Assembly: GCA_037388705.1 (NCBI GenBank)
Contig: JARRJY010000002.1
Coordinates: 1-64,000, forward strand
DNA from: JARRJY01 sp037388705
GTDB taxonomy: Bacteria > Pseudomonadota > Gammaproteobacteria > UBA6429 > Thiohalophilaceae
Direction: 5' to 3'
Length of the DNA stretch: 64,000 nucleotides
In this document: positions 1-9,307 of the stretch, piece by piece
How the letters are laid out: the number at the start of each line of letters is the position of its first letter
How positions within the stretch are numbered: the stretch's first letter is position 1
Notes under the pieces: generated by a model
What the model saw: the letters and a program-made list of their open reading frames with translations, nothing else
What the model was told of the DNA's origin: nothing
Database searches by the model: none
Translations under genes and position numbers: made by a program

Positions 1-1
1 T

Positions 2-517
2 ATCGTGCTCGGTTTTGGTGGTCTGGTGGTCATCTTTGGTAACGGAATAGATTTTAGCAATGATGCCGGCAAGGGTGTCCTGGCAGTACTGTTTTCAGTA
101 GTCCTGCATTCAATCAGTGCTGTATGGGTCAAAGCCATCGATGCCAGGTTGCCCGCCATGGAGGTCACGCATGGTGGCCTGATGGTCGCTGCACCGTTAT
201 ACCTGTTAACGTGGTTTAGCTACGATGGGGTATTGCCGGAACACATCACAACGCGTGCCCTGATGGCGATACTGTACCTGGCGGTATTTGGTTCCGTGCT
301 GGGATTTATGATGTATTACTACATCCTGAAACACATGGAAGCAAGTCGTGTTGCACTGGCAACATTAATCACGCCAGTAACAGCGCTGATGTTAGGACAG
401 TTACTCAATAACGAATCATTGAATCCGGTTGTCTGGATCGGTACAGCGATGATTCTTGTTGGCATGTCTTTTTATCAGTGGGGCAGCAAACTGGTAGAGA
501 TATTTATCAAGGAGTAA
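2..517 (+). CDS. EamA/DMT-family transporter, C-terminal part (cut by window edge)
   Basis: The reading frame is open to the left edge, so only the last 171 codons are seen. The protein is a run of hydrophobic helices (about five) with short loops. It ends in a helix containing PVTALMLGQLL followed by a final helix and a short basic tail, as in the second repeat of EamA (drug/metabolite) inner-membrane exporters. The substrate cannot be told. The stop codon overlaps the AAGGAG ribosome-binding site (509-514) of the next gene, so the two are probably cotranscribed and translationally coupled. The family call rests on topology and the conserved last two helices. Confidence 0.8.
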   Translation: MVLGFGGLVVIFGNGIDFSNDAGKGVLAVLFSVVLHSISAVWVKAIDARLPAMEVTHGGLMVAAPLYLLTWFSYDGVLPEHITTRALMAILYLAVFGSVLGFMMYYYILKHMEASRVALATLITPVTALMLGQLLNNESLNPVVWIGTAMILVGMSFYQWGSKLVEIFIKE

Positions 518-522
518 AAGAA

Positions 523-1314
523 ATGGAACTTCAATATTACCAGGTTAATGCTTTTACCACTAAATTCTCGGGAGGCAACCCCGCAGGGGTTTGCCCCCTG
601 CCGGATTGGTTGCCAGATAAACTGATGCAGGCGGTAGCAAGGGAAAATGACCTGTCAGAAACCGCTTTTTTTGTGAAAAATGGAAACGAGTTTGACTTAC
701 GCTGGTTTACACCCAGTGTTGAAGTTGATCTTTGCGGTCATGCTACGCTGGCATCAGCACACGTGTTATTCCATGAAATGAATCATGCCGCGGAAGAAAT
801 CGTTTTCAATACAAGAAGCGGAGCACTAATTGTTGGCAAACACGGTAACGACTATGTCATGGAGATGCCGGTTATCAAGGCAAACACAACTTCAGTGCCT
901 GATAACCTGATAAACGGCCTGGGGCGCAGACCAGGAGAAGCCTACCAGGCGGATGATTACCTGCTGGTTTATGATGACGAGGTTTTTATTGCTGAACTTG
1001 AGCCTGATTTTTCTCTTATTCAGGATATCGAACGACGTGGAACAATCGTTACAGCACCATCCAGTGAAGAAGGCGTGGATTTTGTCTCACGTTTTTTCGG
1101 CAGCGCGGCAGTGGGAATCGATGAGGATCCGGCCACAGGTTCAGCGCATTGCATGTTGACGCCTTACTGGAGTAAACGCTTATCAAAGGCAGAACTTGTG
1201 GCAAAGCAATTATCATCACGTGGTGCAGATTTCAAATGCCAGCTAGCCGATAACAAGGTATTTATTTCAGGGCAGGCGGTTACTTATATAAAGGGTAACC
1301 TGTATATAGACTAA
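523..1314 (+). CDS. PhzF-family isomerase/epimerase-like protein
   Basis: This 263-residue protein has the PhzF fold signature. NDLSETAFF carries the catalytic Glu (residue 46), LRWFTP and DLCGHATLASAHVLF come from the first half, and the second-half motif DEDPATGSAH begins near residue 200. PhzF in phenazine synthesis isomerises a dihydroanthranilate derivative; most bacterial homologues have unknown substrates, and no phenazine genes are nearby. The ATG at 523 is chosen because AAGGAG lies 8 nt upstream; an in-frame ATG at 478 lies inside the preceding gene. The upstream transporter may export or import the substrate or product, but that is inference. Confidence 0.85.
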   Translation: MELQYYQVNAFTTKFSGGNPAGVCPLPDWLPDKLMQAVARENDLSETAFFVKNGNEFDLRWFTPSVEVDLCGHATLASAHVLFHEMNHAAEEIVFNTRSGALIVGKHGNDYVMEMPVIKANTTSVPDNLINGLGRRPGEAYQADDYLLVYDDEVFIAELEPDFSLIQDIERRGTIVTAPSSEEGVDFVSRFFGSAAVGIDEDPATGSAHCMLTPYWSKRLSKAELVAKQLSSRGADFKCQLADNKVFISGQAVTYIKGNLYID

Positions 1315-1438
1315 AAATTTTGTGTATAAGGCAGGTATTACTTGTCTTTGTTGCTGTGCTTTTGCTATTAATAGGTCATTAGGATATTTACCGGGGTCAT
1401 GATAACCCGGCAAGTAGGGCGTTATTAATTTCAGAAGT

Positions 1439-2782
1439 ATGCATTACTCTAAACTACTCTCTCTCGTTCTAGTCGGGTTAATTCTTGTCTCCAGCCTGTC
1501 CTGTACGGATAACGTTGATAAAATCAAGCAACGTGGTGAACTCATTGTTGTAACCAGGAATGCACCTACAACTTATTACGAAGCCCGTGATGGTTTAGCC
1601 GGTGTTGAATATGAACTGGCCAGCAGCTTTGCCGAGGCAATGAAAGTAAAATTAAGATTTATTGTTAAGGACAGCCTGGAAGATATATTTCGTGCGATTG
1701 AAAAAAACGAGGCTGATTTTGCGGCTGCGGGCCTGACGAAAACAGCACAGCGCACCAATGGTTTTCTTTTCAGTGATTCCTATCAAGAGGTGCAACAACA
1801 ACTGGTATGTCGACGTGGAGGTGCCAGGCCCAAGAAGGTATCAGATTTAACGGACATAAACCTGGTGATTCCGGCTAAAAGCAGTTACTCGGAGCAGCTT
1901 GCAAAATTAAAAAAGAAGCACCCGGAACTTAGCTGGCGTGAGGATTCAGAAAAGGATACTGAAGAACTGCTTGACATGGTGTGGCAGCGTAAACTGGACT
2001 GCACGGTTGCTGATTCCAATATTGTTGCGATTAATCGTCGTTATTTCCCGGAACTGGTTGTACGGTTTAATCTTACTGAACCGGAACCACTTGGCTGGCT
2101 ATTGCATAAAGATAATACTGATTTAAAACACAGAATAAATGCCTGGCTAACAGCACATAAGTTTTCGGGTAAACTGTCACAGGTTATTGAGAAATATTAC
2201 GGGTTTATCGAGGTTTTTGATTACGTTGATAACCGCCATTATCAACGCGCTATAAAAAAGAGATTACCGGCCTTCAAAAAACTGTTCCAGAAACATGCCA
2301 AGAAACATGACTTGCCATGGACATTACTGGCAGCACAGTCTTACCAGGAGTCTCACTGGAGAGCGAGGGCGAAAAGTCCTACCGGCGTCCGCGGTATCAT
2401 GATGTTAACGCAAGCAACTGCAAGGGAATTAAACATTAGCAACCGGCTTGATCCTGTGCAGAGTATTAAAGGTGGTGCAAAATATTTATCTCGCCTGATC
2501 CATCGCATCCCTGAGGATGTTAAGCAACCGGACAGGACCTGGTTTGCATTGGCTGCCTATAATATTGGCATGGGTCATTTGTATGATGCGCGCAAACTGG
2601 CACGAAACCTGGGCAAGAATCCCTCGCTGTGGTCTGACCTGGAACAGGTTTTCCCCCTGTTGACACAAAAGAAATATTATCGGCACCTAAAACACGGATA
2701 TGCGCGCGGCAGTGAACCAGTCAGGTATGTTCAGCGTATCCGGGATTACCAGGATATCCTGGAAAGAAATAGCTCTTTTTAA
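1439..2782 (+). CDS. mltF: Membrane-bound lytic murein transglycosylase F
   Basis: The protein has 447 residues. An N-terminal lipoprotein signal ends in a lipobox-like VSSLSC. A periplasmic solute-binding (SBP_bac_3-like) domain follows at about residues 30-265, then a C-terminal SLT catalytic domain. The catalytic Glu is residue 304 in AAQSYQESHW, followed by SPTGVRGIMMLT, AAYNIGMGH and the terminal YGYARGSE motif, the same order as in E. coli MltF. It cleaves peptidoglycan between MurNAc and GlcNAc at the outer membrane, forming 1,6-anhydro ends. It is shorter than E. coli MltF (518) only in the non-conserved C-terminal tail. It appears to be a single gene, bounded downstream by a perfect palindrome. 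Confidence 0.93.
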   Translation: MHYSKLLSLVLVGLILVSSLSCTDNVDKIKQRGELIVVTRNAPTTYYEARDGLAGVEYELASSFAEAMKVKLRFIVKDSLEDIFRAIEKNEADFAAAGLTKTAQRTNGFLFSDSYQEVQQQLVCRRGGARPKKVSDLTDINLVIPAKSSYSEQLAKLKKKHPELSWREDSEKDTEELLDMVWQRKLDCTVADSNIVAINRRYFPELVVRFNLTEPEPLGWLLHKDNTDLKHRINAWLTAHKFSGKLSQVIEKYYGFIEVFDYVDNRHYQRAIKKRLPAFKKLFQKHAKKHDLPWTLLAAQSYQESHWRARAKSPTGVRGIMMLTQATARELNISNRLDPVQSIKGGAKYLSRLIHRIPEDVKQPDRTWFALAAYNIGMGHLYDARKLARNLGKNPSLWSDLEQVFPLLTQKKYYRHLKHGYARGSEPVRYVQRIRDYQDILERNSSF

Positions 2783-2801
2783 GTCACTCCCGGGAGTGAC
2801 T
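2782..2801. other. Perfect 20-bp palindrome at the 3' end of mltF
   Basis: The arms are AGTCACTCCC and GGGAGTGACT with no spacer, and the palindrome starts on the last base of the mltF stop codon. In RNA it could fold as a GC-rich hairpin with a tight loop, but no T-run follows, so it is a weak candidate for an intrinsic terminator. It could instead be an RNA 3'-end stabiliser or a protein-binding site for the region upstream of the gene at 2927. Confidence 0.5.
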
Positions 2802-2926
2802 GTCAATACTTAAATCCTGCTCAAAATCTCCTTTACGCTGTTCTTTATTAAATGTAAACCATTTACAATTAATGCCGATAAATAAAGTCAATTAGTAATA
2901 CATCTCGCGAGCAACTGGTACAGACA

Positions 2927-3771
2927 ATGAAACCACTGAAAAAGAATATGGATATTCGTCTGCTGGTTATGGTTTTAATTTTTGCACTAACGAGCCGGGT
3001 GGGTTACCCACAGAGCAAGGAAAAGCAGGCTTACCTGGTTGGTTATGCGCAGGATACCATGGCCAATGACTGGCGTTCTGCACAGGTCAGGGAAATCCAA
3101 AAAGAATTCAGAAAATATCCCTACATTCGATTTATCTATACCGATGCGAAAGGGCAAAGCACAAAACAGATTAAGGATATGGAGGATCTGGTTTATCAGA
3201 AAGTTGATGTGCTGATGACCAGCCCGAGGGATGCCATACTCAGCACACCTGTTATCAGCAGGATCTATAAATCCGGTATCCCGGTTGTGTTGATCACGCG
3301 CGACATTAAGTCAAAAGATTACACCTCGTTAGTTGCACCGGATGATCTTGCGATAGCCAAAAGAGCGGCATCAAAAAATTTCCAAAAATTAATATTGTTG
3401 CCATAAAGGATGCCAACTATCTGAGGGCAGATGCGATCAAGGCAATTGACTCAGTTCTTGCTGAAGGCAAAAAGTTTGATGCCATATATGCGCAAAGTGA
3501 CAGCATGGCCAGTGGTGCCAGGATTGCCCTGAAAAAGGCGGGTATCAGGCCGGAAAGCAAAATCATCGTCGGGATTGATTATATCAACGAAGCACGCGAA
3601 GCGATCCGAAACGGCCAGCAAGCTGCTTCCTTTCTCTACCCCACTTCGGCAAAGGAGGCCGTCGAAACGGTAGTGAAAATTCTGCAGGGAAAAAAGGTTG
3701 CCAGGAGAGTCGTGGTTAAGTCTGATATGGTCACCAGGAAAAACGTAGAGAAAATCGATCCGATTTTCTAG
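2927..3771 (+). pseudogene. ABC-type sugar-binding periplasmic protein, frameshifted with internal deletion
   Basis: Two frames together make one type I periplasmic binding protein. Part one (2927-3406) has a signal peptide, then VGYAQDTMANDWRSAQV and VDVLMTSPRDA, typical of ribose/LuxP-like binding proteins. Part two resumes in another frame at about 3390 with INIVAIKDANYLRADA and continues through FDAIYAQSDSMASGA to a normal C-terminus at 3771. Between the parts the conserved hinge segment of some 35-40 residues, including the usual GFRQAL-type region, is missing. The lesion is therefore an internal deletion that also shifts frame, not a single-base slip. No permease or ATPase genes flank it. 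The next gene is a sensor kinase 9 nt downstream, which suggests the protein was a sensing partner rather than a transport protein. Confidence 0.8.
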
Positions 3772-3780
3772 TTAGCCTAT

Positions 3781-6207
3781 ATGTTAAAACGCATCCCATC
3801 AATCAAATCAAAGCTGGTTGCACTCTTATTGTTGTCTGTTGGCGGTAGTATCATATTTGCCGGTATTGCGATTAGTTATTTTTTAATAAGTGAGTATGAA
3901 GAAAAAACACACCATGATTTTGATGAGTTTTACAAACAAGTACGGTCTCGCCTGAATGAAACTACGAAGGAAATTACAACTTCAGCAACAAATATTGCCG
4001 GGCATGAAAATATTGTCTCGGCAAGCAGCTTTATTTCAGAATACATGGACCGGGAAAATTACCAGCCACTGGTGTTTGATGGGGAAAAACAAAAAATTGC
4101 CGGTCAATTAGCCAAGTACAGTATATCTGCCAACATGGATCATGTGCAATTGTATGATAACAATGGCTGGCTGGTTAGCTTTACAGATAAAGAATCAGGT
4201 CATGCTAACCAGGGTTACCTGTCATTTTTTAACGGTAGGCCTGTTATGTATGTTAATACAATTAACAATAGTGAAAAATGGAAACGGCTTGATGGTGACT
4301 ACCCTGATATCGCGATTAAAATAAGACAGACAGACTTTAAATATGAGTCGCCTTATGTTTTCAATGAAGATCGTATTGGTATTGAAATATCACGTCCTGT
4401 TATCAGGCAATTTCCAGATAAAACTAAAAAACGGGTAGGTACCCTGGTTGCTACAATTTACCTGAACCGGGAATTTATCGACAAACTCAGGCAATCCCCA
4501 AATTATAATCATGCTTTTATTCTAAATAATAAATTCATCGTCGGCGTAGAAAACAGGGATATTGCTTTAATTGATTTTTCATCAGCTCCTGATCTGTTGT
4601 CAGGTAAATTAAGCGATAATGCAGGTGTGTTTGAAAATGATGATTATCATATTCATGCATACTCTGTTGCAATGAAAGATGGCAACAAGTTCAGCATTGT
4701 TTCATACATGAGTGAAGACGTTATTTACAGGGATGTTAGTAATAAATTAAAGATAATTTTCTTTGTGTTCTTGATTTCTACTTTAATAGTTCTTACAGCT
4801 GGACTGATCTTTGCTAAAAAGACAGTTGTTGAACCAGTCGAAAAGCTGATTGAAGTAGCCAGGCAAATTAAGTTAGGTAACTACAGGCTTGAAATATCCC
4901 CACAGAATATTAGTGAGTTTAGCTTATTAAGCAAGACAATGAGCAAGATGGCATCGACTATTGAAGACAGGGAAAAAGAACTGCGTAAGGCACATGATTT
5001 TCTTGAGGAGAGGGTTCGCGACAGGACAAAAGAACTGGAGTTGTCAAATGAACGCCTTATGGATGAAATTCACCAGAGAAAATCAATTGAGGTAAAATTA
5101 AAAGAATCTAAAGATGTACTGCAGTCAGTACTGGATAATATCCCTCAATTTGTGTTCTGGAAAGATAGCGATTCAAGGTACCTTGGCTGTAACCGTAATT
5201 TTCTTGAAGCCACAGGGTTAGACAACCTGTCAGAGTTAATTGGTAAAACTGATTATGATATGCCATGGAGTGATACGGAAGCAGAAGACTATCGCAAGGA
5301 TGATAAAGATGTCATGGATAACGGAGTGGCAAAATTACATATCCAGGAAACTCAGCATACTGCTGATGGAAAAACCATATACGTTGACACAAACAAGATC
5401 CCGCTTTTTGATGAAAATGATAACGTTGTGGGTATCCTGGGTACGTATGAAGATATCACTGAAAGAAAACTGATAGAACAGGAATTGATTAGTGCCAAGG
5501 AACAAGCCGAAGGGTCCAGCAGGGCCAAGTCAGAGTTTCTTTCAAAAATGAGTCACGAATTACGCACGCCGTTAAATGCTATACTGGGTTTTTCCCAGTT
5601 GCTGGAACAGGACCCCGTTGAACCCTTATCTGAAACACAACAAGACAGTGTCAGTGAAATTATTGTTGCCGGTAATCATTTACTTAGCCTTATAAACGAA
5701 ATTCTGGATCTTGCCCGCATTGAATCAGGTCGCATGGTTATAAACCTGGAACCGGTAAACCTTGCCGATTGTATAAAAGAATGTATGCAACTGGTTTCCG
5801 GGAATGCCAATGAACAGGGTGTCAGGCTTCAAACGAATATTAATAACGATGATATTACTGTCAATGCAGATGCATTGCGCCTTAAGCAGATTATGCTGAA
5901 CCTGTTAAGTAATGCCATAAAATATAACAAAAAGGATGGTGAAGTTATTATCGGTACGGATATCGATGAACTGGGTATGGCCCGAGTAAAAATCACAGAC
6001 ACTGGTATTGGTATTTTAGAACAACATATGGAGAATTTATTTACACCGTTTGACAGGCTGACACAGGATAAAGATGGTCGCCAGGGAACTGGTATCGGGC
6101 TGGTGATCTCCCGTGACCTTGTTCGGTTAATGGGTGGCGATATGTATGTTGAAAGCAAGGAAGGACAGGGATCGACTTTTAGCTTTACCCTTCCTTTGGC
6201 AAAATAA
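3781..6207 (+). CDS. Membrane sensor histidine kinase (periplasmic sensor-HAMP-PAS-HisKA-HATPase)
   Basis: The protein has 808 residues. TM1 is at about 12-34, then a periplasmic sensor region to about 320 that looks like a double-Cache fold. TM2 is at about 325-348, followed by HAMP and a short coiled coil containing the RVRDRTKELELSNERL linker. A PAS domain lies at about 440-565 (PQFVFWKDSDSRYLGCN), and HisKA has phospho-acceptor His592 in MSHELRTPLNAILGFS. The HATPase domain has an N box (NLLSNAIKYN), a G1 box (DTGIGI) and a G2 box (GTGIGLVISRDLVRLMGG). No receiver domain is attached and no response regulator is adjacent. The gene begins 9 nt after the broken binding-protein gene, so the pair resembles a LuxP/LuxQ-like arrangement in which a binding protein presents a ligand to the kinase. 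There is no clear Shine-Dalgarno sequence, so translation may be coupled to the upstream gene. Confidence 0.9.
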   Translation: MLKRIPSIKSKLVALLLLSVGGSIIFAGIAISYFLISEYEEKTHHDFDEFYKQVRSRLNETTKEITTSATNIAGHENIVSASSFISEYMDRENYQPLVFDGEKQKIAGQLAKYSISANMDHVQLYDNNGWLVSFTDKESGHANQGYLSFFNGRPVMYVNTINNSEKWKRLDGDYPDIAIKIRQTDFKYESPYVFNEDRIGIEISRPVIRQFPDKTKKRVGTLVATIYLNREFIDKLRQSPNYNHAFILNNKFIVGVENRDIALIDFSSAPDLLSGKLSDNAGVFENDDYHIHAYSVAMKDGNKFSIVSYMSEDVIYRDVSNKLKIIFFVFLISTLIVLTAGLIFAKKTVVEPVEKLIEVARQIKLGNYRLEISPQNISEFSLLSKTMSKMASTIEDREKELRKAHDFLEERVRDRTKELELSNERLMDEIHQRKSIEVKLKESKDVLQSVLDNIPQFVFWKDSDSRYLGCNRNFLEATGLDNLSELIGKTDYDMPWSDTEAEDYRKDDKDVMDNGVAKLHIQETQHTADGKTIYVDTNKIPLFDENDNVVGILGTYEDITERKLIEQELISAKEQAEGSSRAKSEFLSKMSHELRTPLNAILGFSQLLEQDPVEPLSETQQDSVSEIIVAGNHLLSLINEILDLARIESGRMVINLEPVNLADCIKECMQLVSGNANEQGVRLQTNINNDDITVNADALRLKQIMLNLLSNAIKYNKKDGEVIIGTDIDELGMARVKITDTGIGILEQHMENLFTPFDRLTQDKDGRQGTGIGLVISRDLVRLMGGDMYVESKEGQGSTFSFTLPLAK

Positions 6208-6213
6208 ACTGCT

Positions 6214-7428
6214 TTATTTACTGTAATGGGTTTCCACGTAGTGCTGAACAATTTTCTGGAACTCTGACGCGATATTATCTCCCTTGAGGGTGACATCTTT
6301 TTGTCCATCTACATAAACGGGAGCCACAGGTTTTTCGCCTGTACCCGGTAAACTAATGCCAATGTTGGCATGCTTGCTTTCACCCGGGCCATTTACCACG
6401 CAACCCATTACTGCAACGATCATGTTTTCTACGCCGGGATGGGTTTTACTCCAAACGGGCATTTGCTGGCGCAAGTAATTTTCGATGTCCCTGGCCAGCT
6501 GCTGGAAGTAGGTTGAAGAGGTGCGGCCACATCCGGGACACGCGACAACGCTGGGTGTAAAAGAACGTAACCCGATGGCCTGTAAAATTTCCTGAGCAAC
6601 GATGACTTCTTTTTCACGTTTACCATGGGGTTCTGGTGTTAATGAAATGCGAATGGTATCGCCGATACCCTGTTGTAACAGGACAGATAAAGCTGCAGTC
6701 GAGGCCACGATACCTTTGCTCCCCATACCGGCTTCGGTTAAACCGAGGTGCAAGGGATAGTCGCATTGACCTGAAAGATCTTCATAGACACTAATTAAAT
6801 CCTGTACCCCGCTCATTTTGCATGACAGGATAATCTTGTCATGGGCCAGCCCGTATTCTTCTGCCTGTTGGGCACTTTCCAGCGCGGAGGTTACCATCGC
6901 TTCGTGCATAACGGCTTTTGGATCTTTAGGTTCAGCGCGTTTGGCATTGTCATCCATGATACGCGCAAGTAGTGCCTGGTCCAGGCTGCCCCAGTTCACA
7001 CCAATACGCACCGGCTTGTCGTACTTGCAGGCAACTTCAATCATGCTGGCATATTGTTCATCACGCTTTTTGCCTTTACCTACGTTGCCGGGATTAATGC
7101 GGTACTTTGCGAGTGCCTCGGCACACTCTGGGTACTGGGCCAGTAACTTGTGACCGTTAAAATGAAAGTCACCGATTAATGGTACATCACAGTTAGCCTT
7201 ATCCAGCCCTTCACGGATGCCGGCAACTGCGGCAGCAGCTTCCGCACTGTTTACAGTAATACGCACCAGTTCAGATCCAGCCTGCGCCAGTTGCAGGACC
7301 TGTTCAATGGTCGCTTTTGCATCAACAGTATCCGTATTGGTCATGGATTGCACAACAACCGGAGCATTACCACCTACAGTGATTTGTCCGATTTTGACAG
7401 CAACAGTTTGTTTACGCTGGATATTCAT
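6214..7428 (-). CDS. ispG: 4-hydroxy-3-methylbut-2-enyl-diphosphate synthase (flavodoxin)
   Basis: This 404-residue enzyme of the MEP isoprenoid pathway converts methylerythritol cyclodiphosphate to HMBPP using a [4Fe-4S] cluster. The cluster ligands are visible as CPGCGR (Cys297, Cys300) and [10 protein letters not shown] (Cys343). The N-terminal TIM-barrel part shows [17 protein letters not shown] and [11 protein letters not shown]. The start is placed at the ATG encoding MNIQRKQ. A start 13 codons further upstream is in frame but lacks a ribosome-binding site. The length matches the longer ispG form rather than the 372-residue E. coli form. It converges on the histidine kinase gene, 6 nt away. 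Confidence 0.96.
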   Translation of the reverse strand: MNIQRKQTVAVKIGQITVGGNAPVVVQSMTNTDTVDAKATIEQVLQLAQAGSELVRITVNSAEAAAAVAGIREGLDKANCDVPLIGDFHFNGHKLLAQYPECAEALAKYRINPGNVGKGKKRDEQYASMIEVACKYDKPVRIGVNWGSLDQALLARIMDDNAKRAEPKDPKAVMHEAMVTSALESAQQAEEYGLAHDKIILSCKMSGVQDLISVYEDLSGQCDYPLHLGLTEAGMGSKGIVASTAALSVLLQQGIGDTIRISLTPEPHGKREKEVIVAQEILQAIGLRSFTPSVVACPGCGRTSSTYFQQLARDIENYLRQQMPVWSKTHPGVENMIVAVMGCVVNGPGESKHANIGISLPGTGEKPVAPVYVDGQKDVTLKGDNIASEFQKIVQHYVETHYSK

Positions 7429-7588
7429 TTTGACCTTGCAGTGCTTACCTGAAAGAAACGCGATCATAGCACATCGCTATGCTTTGTCAGGCGTGATGTG
7501 GTCCGCGCATTTGCTGAAAAAAGTGGATATAATCAGCGCAGTCATCACAAATTCTAACCATAAGTATATCAAAATCAGGGGTGGGGAA

Positions 7589-8425
7589 ATGAGTTCACAG
7601 CAAGACAAATTAACACAAGCCGAACAAGCCGATCGTCATGTGTTATACCAGGAGTCGGTACAGTGTCCCGAGGCTGAAGTGGACTTTATCAGTAAAACCT
7701 ATGAAGCCCTGAAAGGCCGTAAAGCCATCAGTATGAAAGAAGATTTTGGCGGCACCGGTTACCTGTCAGTAGAATGGGCCAAAAGTGATCCTGAACGTAC
7801 TGCGATCGTGGTGGATATTGATAAGCCGACTCTGGACTGGGGACAGAAAAATAATGCTGAAGAAGCTGGTAGTGATGTTGCCAGACGTGTTGAATATATC
7901 GAAGCGGATGTACGTGATATTACCGAACCAAAAGTCGATGTTATTAATGCTTTCAACTTCAGTTACTGCATTTTTGAAACGCGTGATGAAATGCGCAAAT
8001 ACTTCGAGGTCACGCGTGAAGGTCTGAAAGATGACGGTATCCTGGTTCTGGATCTGTTCGGTGGCACAGAAGCCATGGATGTGCTGGAAGAGGAAACTGA
8101 GCTGGACGACTTTGATGCCACTTACCGCTGGGAACATGTTTCTTTCAACCCGATTAACAATCATATGGAATGCGCCATTCATTTTGATTTTGACGATGGC
8201 TCTTCCTTGGAAAATGCCTTTACCTATGCCTGGCGTTTATGGTCAATCCCGGAAATTCGCGAACTACTGGAAGAAGCGGGTTATAGCAAGATCCGCATTT
8301 ACTGGGAGGAATATGTCGACAGTGATGATGATGACGATGAACTTGAAGGTACCGGTGAATACTACGAGACTGAAGAAGTGGAAAATCAGGAATCGTGGAT
8401 GATTTACATTGTTGCTGAAAAGTAA
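7589..8425 (+). CDS. SAM-dependent methyltransferase-like protein with acidic C-terminal segment
   Basis: The protein has 278 residues. A Rossmann-type methyltransferase core is suggested by MKEDFGGTGYLS (motif I-like), an acidic motif II (VVDIDKPTLDWG), VEYIEADVRD and GILVLDLFGGTEAM. Near the C-terminus is a run of Asp/Glu (DSDDDDDELEGTGEYYE), after which the last strand (SWMIYIVAEK) completes the fold. The substrate is unknown. The ATG at 7589 follows a purine-rich GGGGTGGGGAAA; the frame is open far upstream but only as the antisense of ispG. A strong intrinsic terminator follows at 8449. It appears to be a single-gene unit. Confidence 0.8.
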   Translation: MSSQQDKLTQAEQADRHVLYQESVQCPEAEVDFISKTYEALKGRKAISMKEDFGGTGYLSVEWAKSDPERTAIVVDIDKPTLDWGQKNNAEEAGSDVARRVEYIEADVRDITEPKVDVINAFNFSYCIFETRDEMRKYFEVTREGLKDDGILVLDLFGGTEAMDVLEEETELDDFDATYRWEHVSFNPINNHMECAIHFDFDDGSSLENAFTYAWRLWSIPEIRELLEEAGYSKIRIYWEEYVDSDDDDDELEGTGEYYETEEVENQESWMIYIVAEK

Positions 8426-8448
8426 CCTGCACTATTTGTCGAGTTAAC

Positions 8449-8475
8449 AACGGGCTCATTTGAGCCCGTTTTTTT
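8449..8475 (+). terminator. Rho-independent terminator of the methyltransferase gene
   Basis: AACGGGCTCA (8449-8458), a 2-nt spacer and TGAGCCCGTT (8461-8470) form a perfect 10-bp stem that leads into an uninterrupted T-run. It lies 24 nt past the stop codon and overlaps the last bases of the convergent gene. Confidence 0.93.
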
Positions 8476-9181
8476 ATTGTTTCTTTATCAACTCGGCATG
8501 GTAGGGGCTATGTCGAATCTTGTCATGTTGATGCATGCGGTAATCAACAAACTTGTCCTTATCATGAAAATGCATGAACGGATTTCCTTCGCATTGTTCA
8601 TGTATAGTCGCGGTAGATTGATCGGAATAGTTATGTCCTGGCAGGGTAACCGTATCACCCGGTAGATTTGCCAGCTTGTTCAGGGTATCAAACATCTGGT
8701 TTGGATCACCGCCGCTTAAATCACAACGACCGCAACCCCAGACAAACATAGTGTCGCCGGTAATCAATTGTTCGTCGATGTGGTAACAGGCCGAACCGGG
8801 GGTGTGGCCTGGTGTATGTAAAATTTCAATTTCACTTTTCCCCAGCTGGATACGATCACCACCATGATGCAAGGTGGGTAAATCCAGGTGTTGTCCCCAG
8901 AACTGGGCTTCCGCCTTTAACAGGTGGAGCTGGGCATCATATTTATTCAGTATGGCTTCGATACCATTGATGTGATCATGGTGACTATGAGTAAGCAGAA
9001 TATCAGTGATTGTGACGCCTTTTTGTTCTGCCAGACGGATAATTTCCGGGACTTCCCAGGCCGGGTCAACCACCGCGGCGCGCCGGGTCTGTTTATCGGT
9101 AATGAGATAAATTAAGTTTTCCATGGGACCCAGCTCAAGGGCGTCAATGGAAAATTGTTCGTTGTCGGCAACTGTCGTCAT
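8474..9181 (-). CDS. Metallo-beta-lactamase-fold hydrolase, hydroxyacylglutathione hydrolase-like
   Basis: The protein has 235 residues with the full binuclear metal site: THSHHDHINGI, HTPGHTPGSA, GDTMFVWGCGRCDLSGGDP and LPGHNYS. The GDT-CGRCD-GGDP pattern is typical of the glyoxalase II (GloB) subgroup, which hydrolyses S-lactoylglutathione or similar thioesters. It lacks the full C-terminal substrate-binding domain of classical GloB, though a short C-terminal segment (MHFHDKDKFVDYRMHQHDKIRHS) is present, so exact substrate assignment is unsafe. It is divergent from tpm, 126 bp apart, and the pair probably share a promoter region. Confidence 0.85.
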   Translation of the reverse strand: MTTVADNEQFSIDALELGPMENLIYLITDKQTRRAAVVDPAWEVPEIIRLAEQKGVTITDILLTHSHHDHINGIEAILNKYDAQLHLLKAEAQFWGQHLDLPTLHHGGDRIQLGKSEIEILHTPGHTPGSACYHIDEQLITGDTMFVWGCGRCDLSGGDPNQMFDTLNKLANLPGDTVTLPGHNYSDQSTATIHEQCEGNPFMHFHDKDKFVDYRMHQHDKIRHSPYHAELIKKQ

Positions 9182-9307
9182 TCAGGGTTTGTCCAGAAAT
9201 AGTTGATCAATATCAACTATTTTACCCGTAAATAGCATGTACGTCAGAACTGAGTCCATGTAAAATGCGCGCTTTTTGTAACGCCCGAAGAAGTTTAGAG
9301 GTGAAAA

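Noticed and set aside
1397..1416. CCGGGGTCATGATAACCCGG imperfect hairpin upstream of mltF
   Set aside because: Only five paired bases at the ends and no T-run; too weak for a terminator or operator call.
7217..7588. Extended 402-codon version of the methyltransferase gene
   Set aside because: The extra N-terminal part is antisense to ispG and does not resemble methyltransferases; ATG 7589 has the better context.
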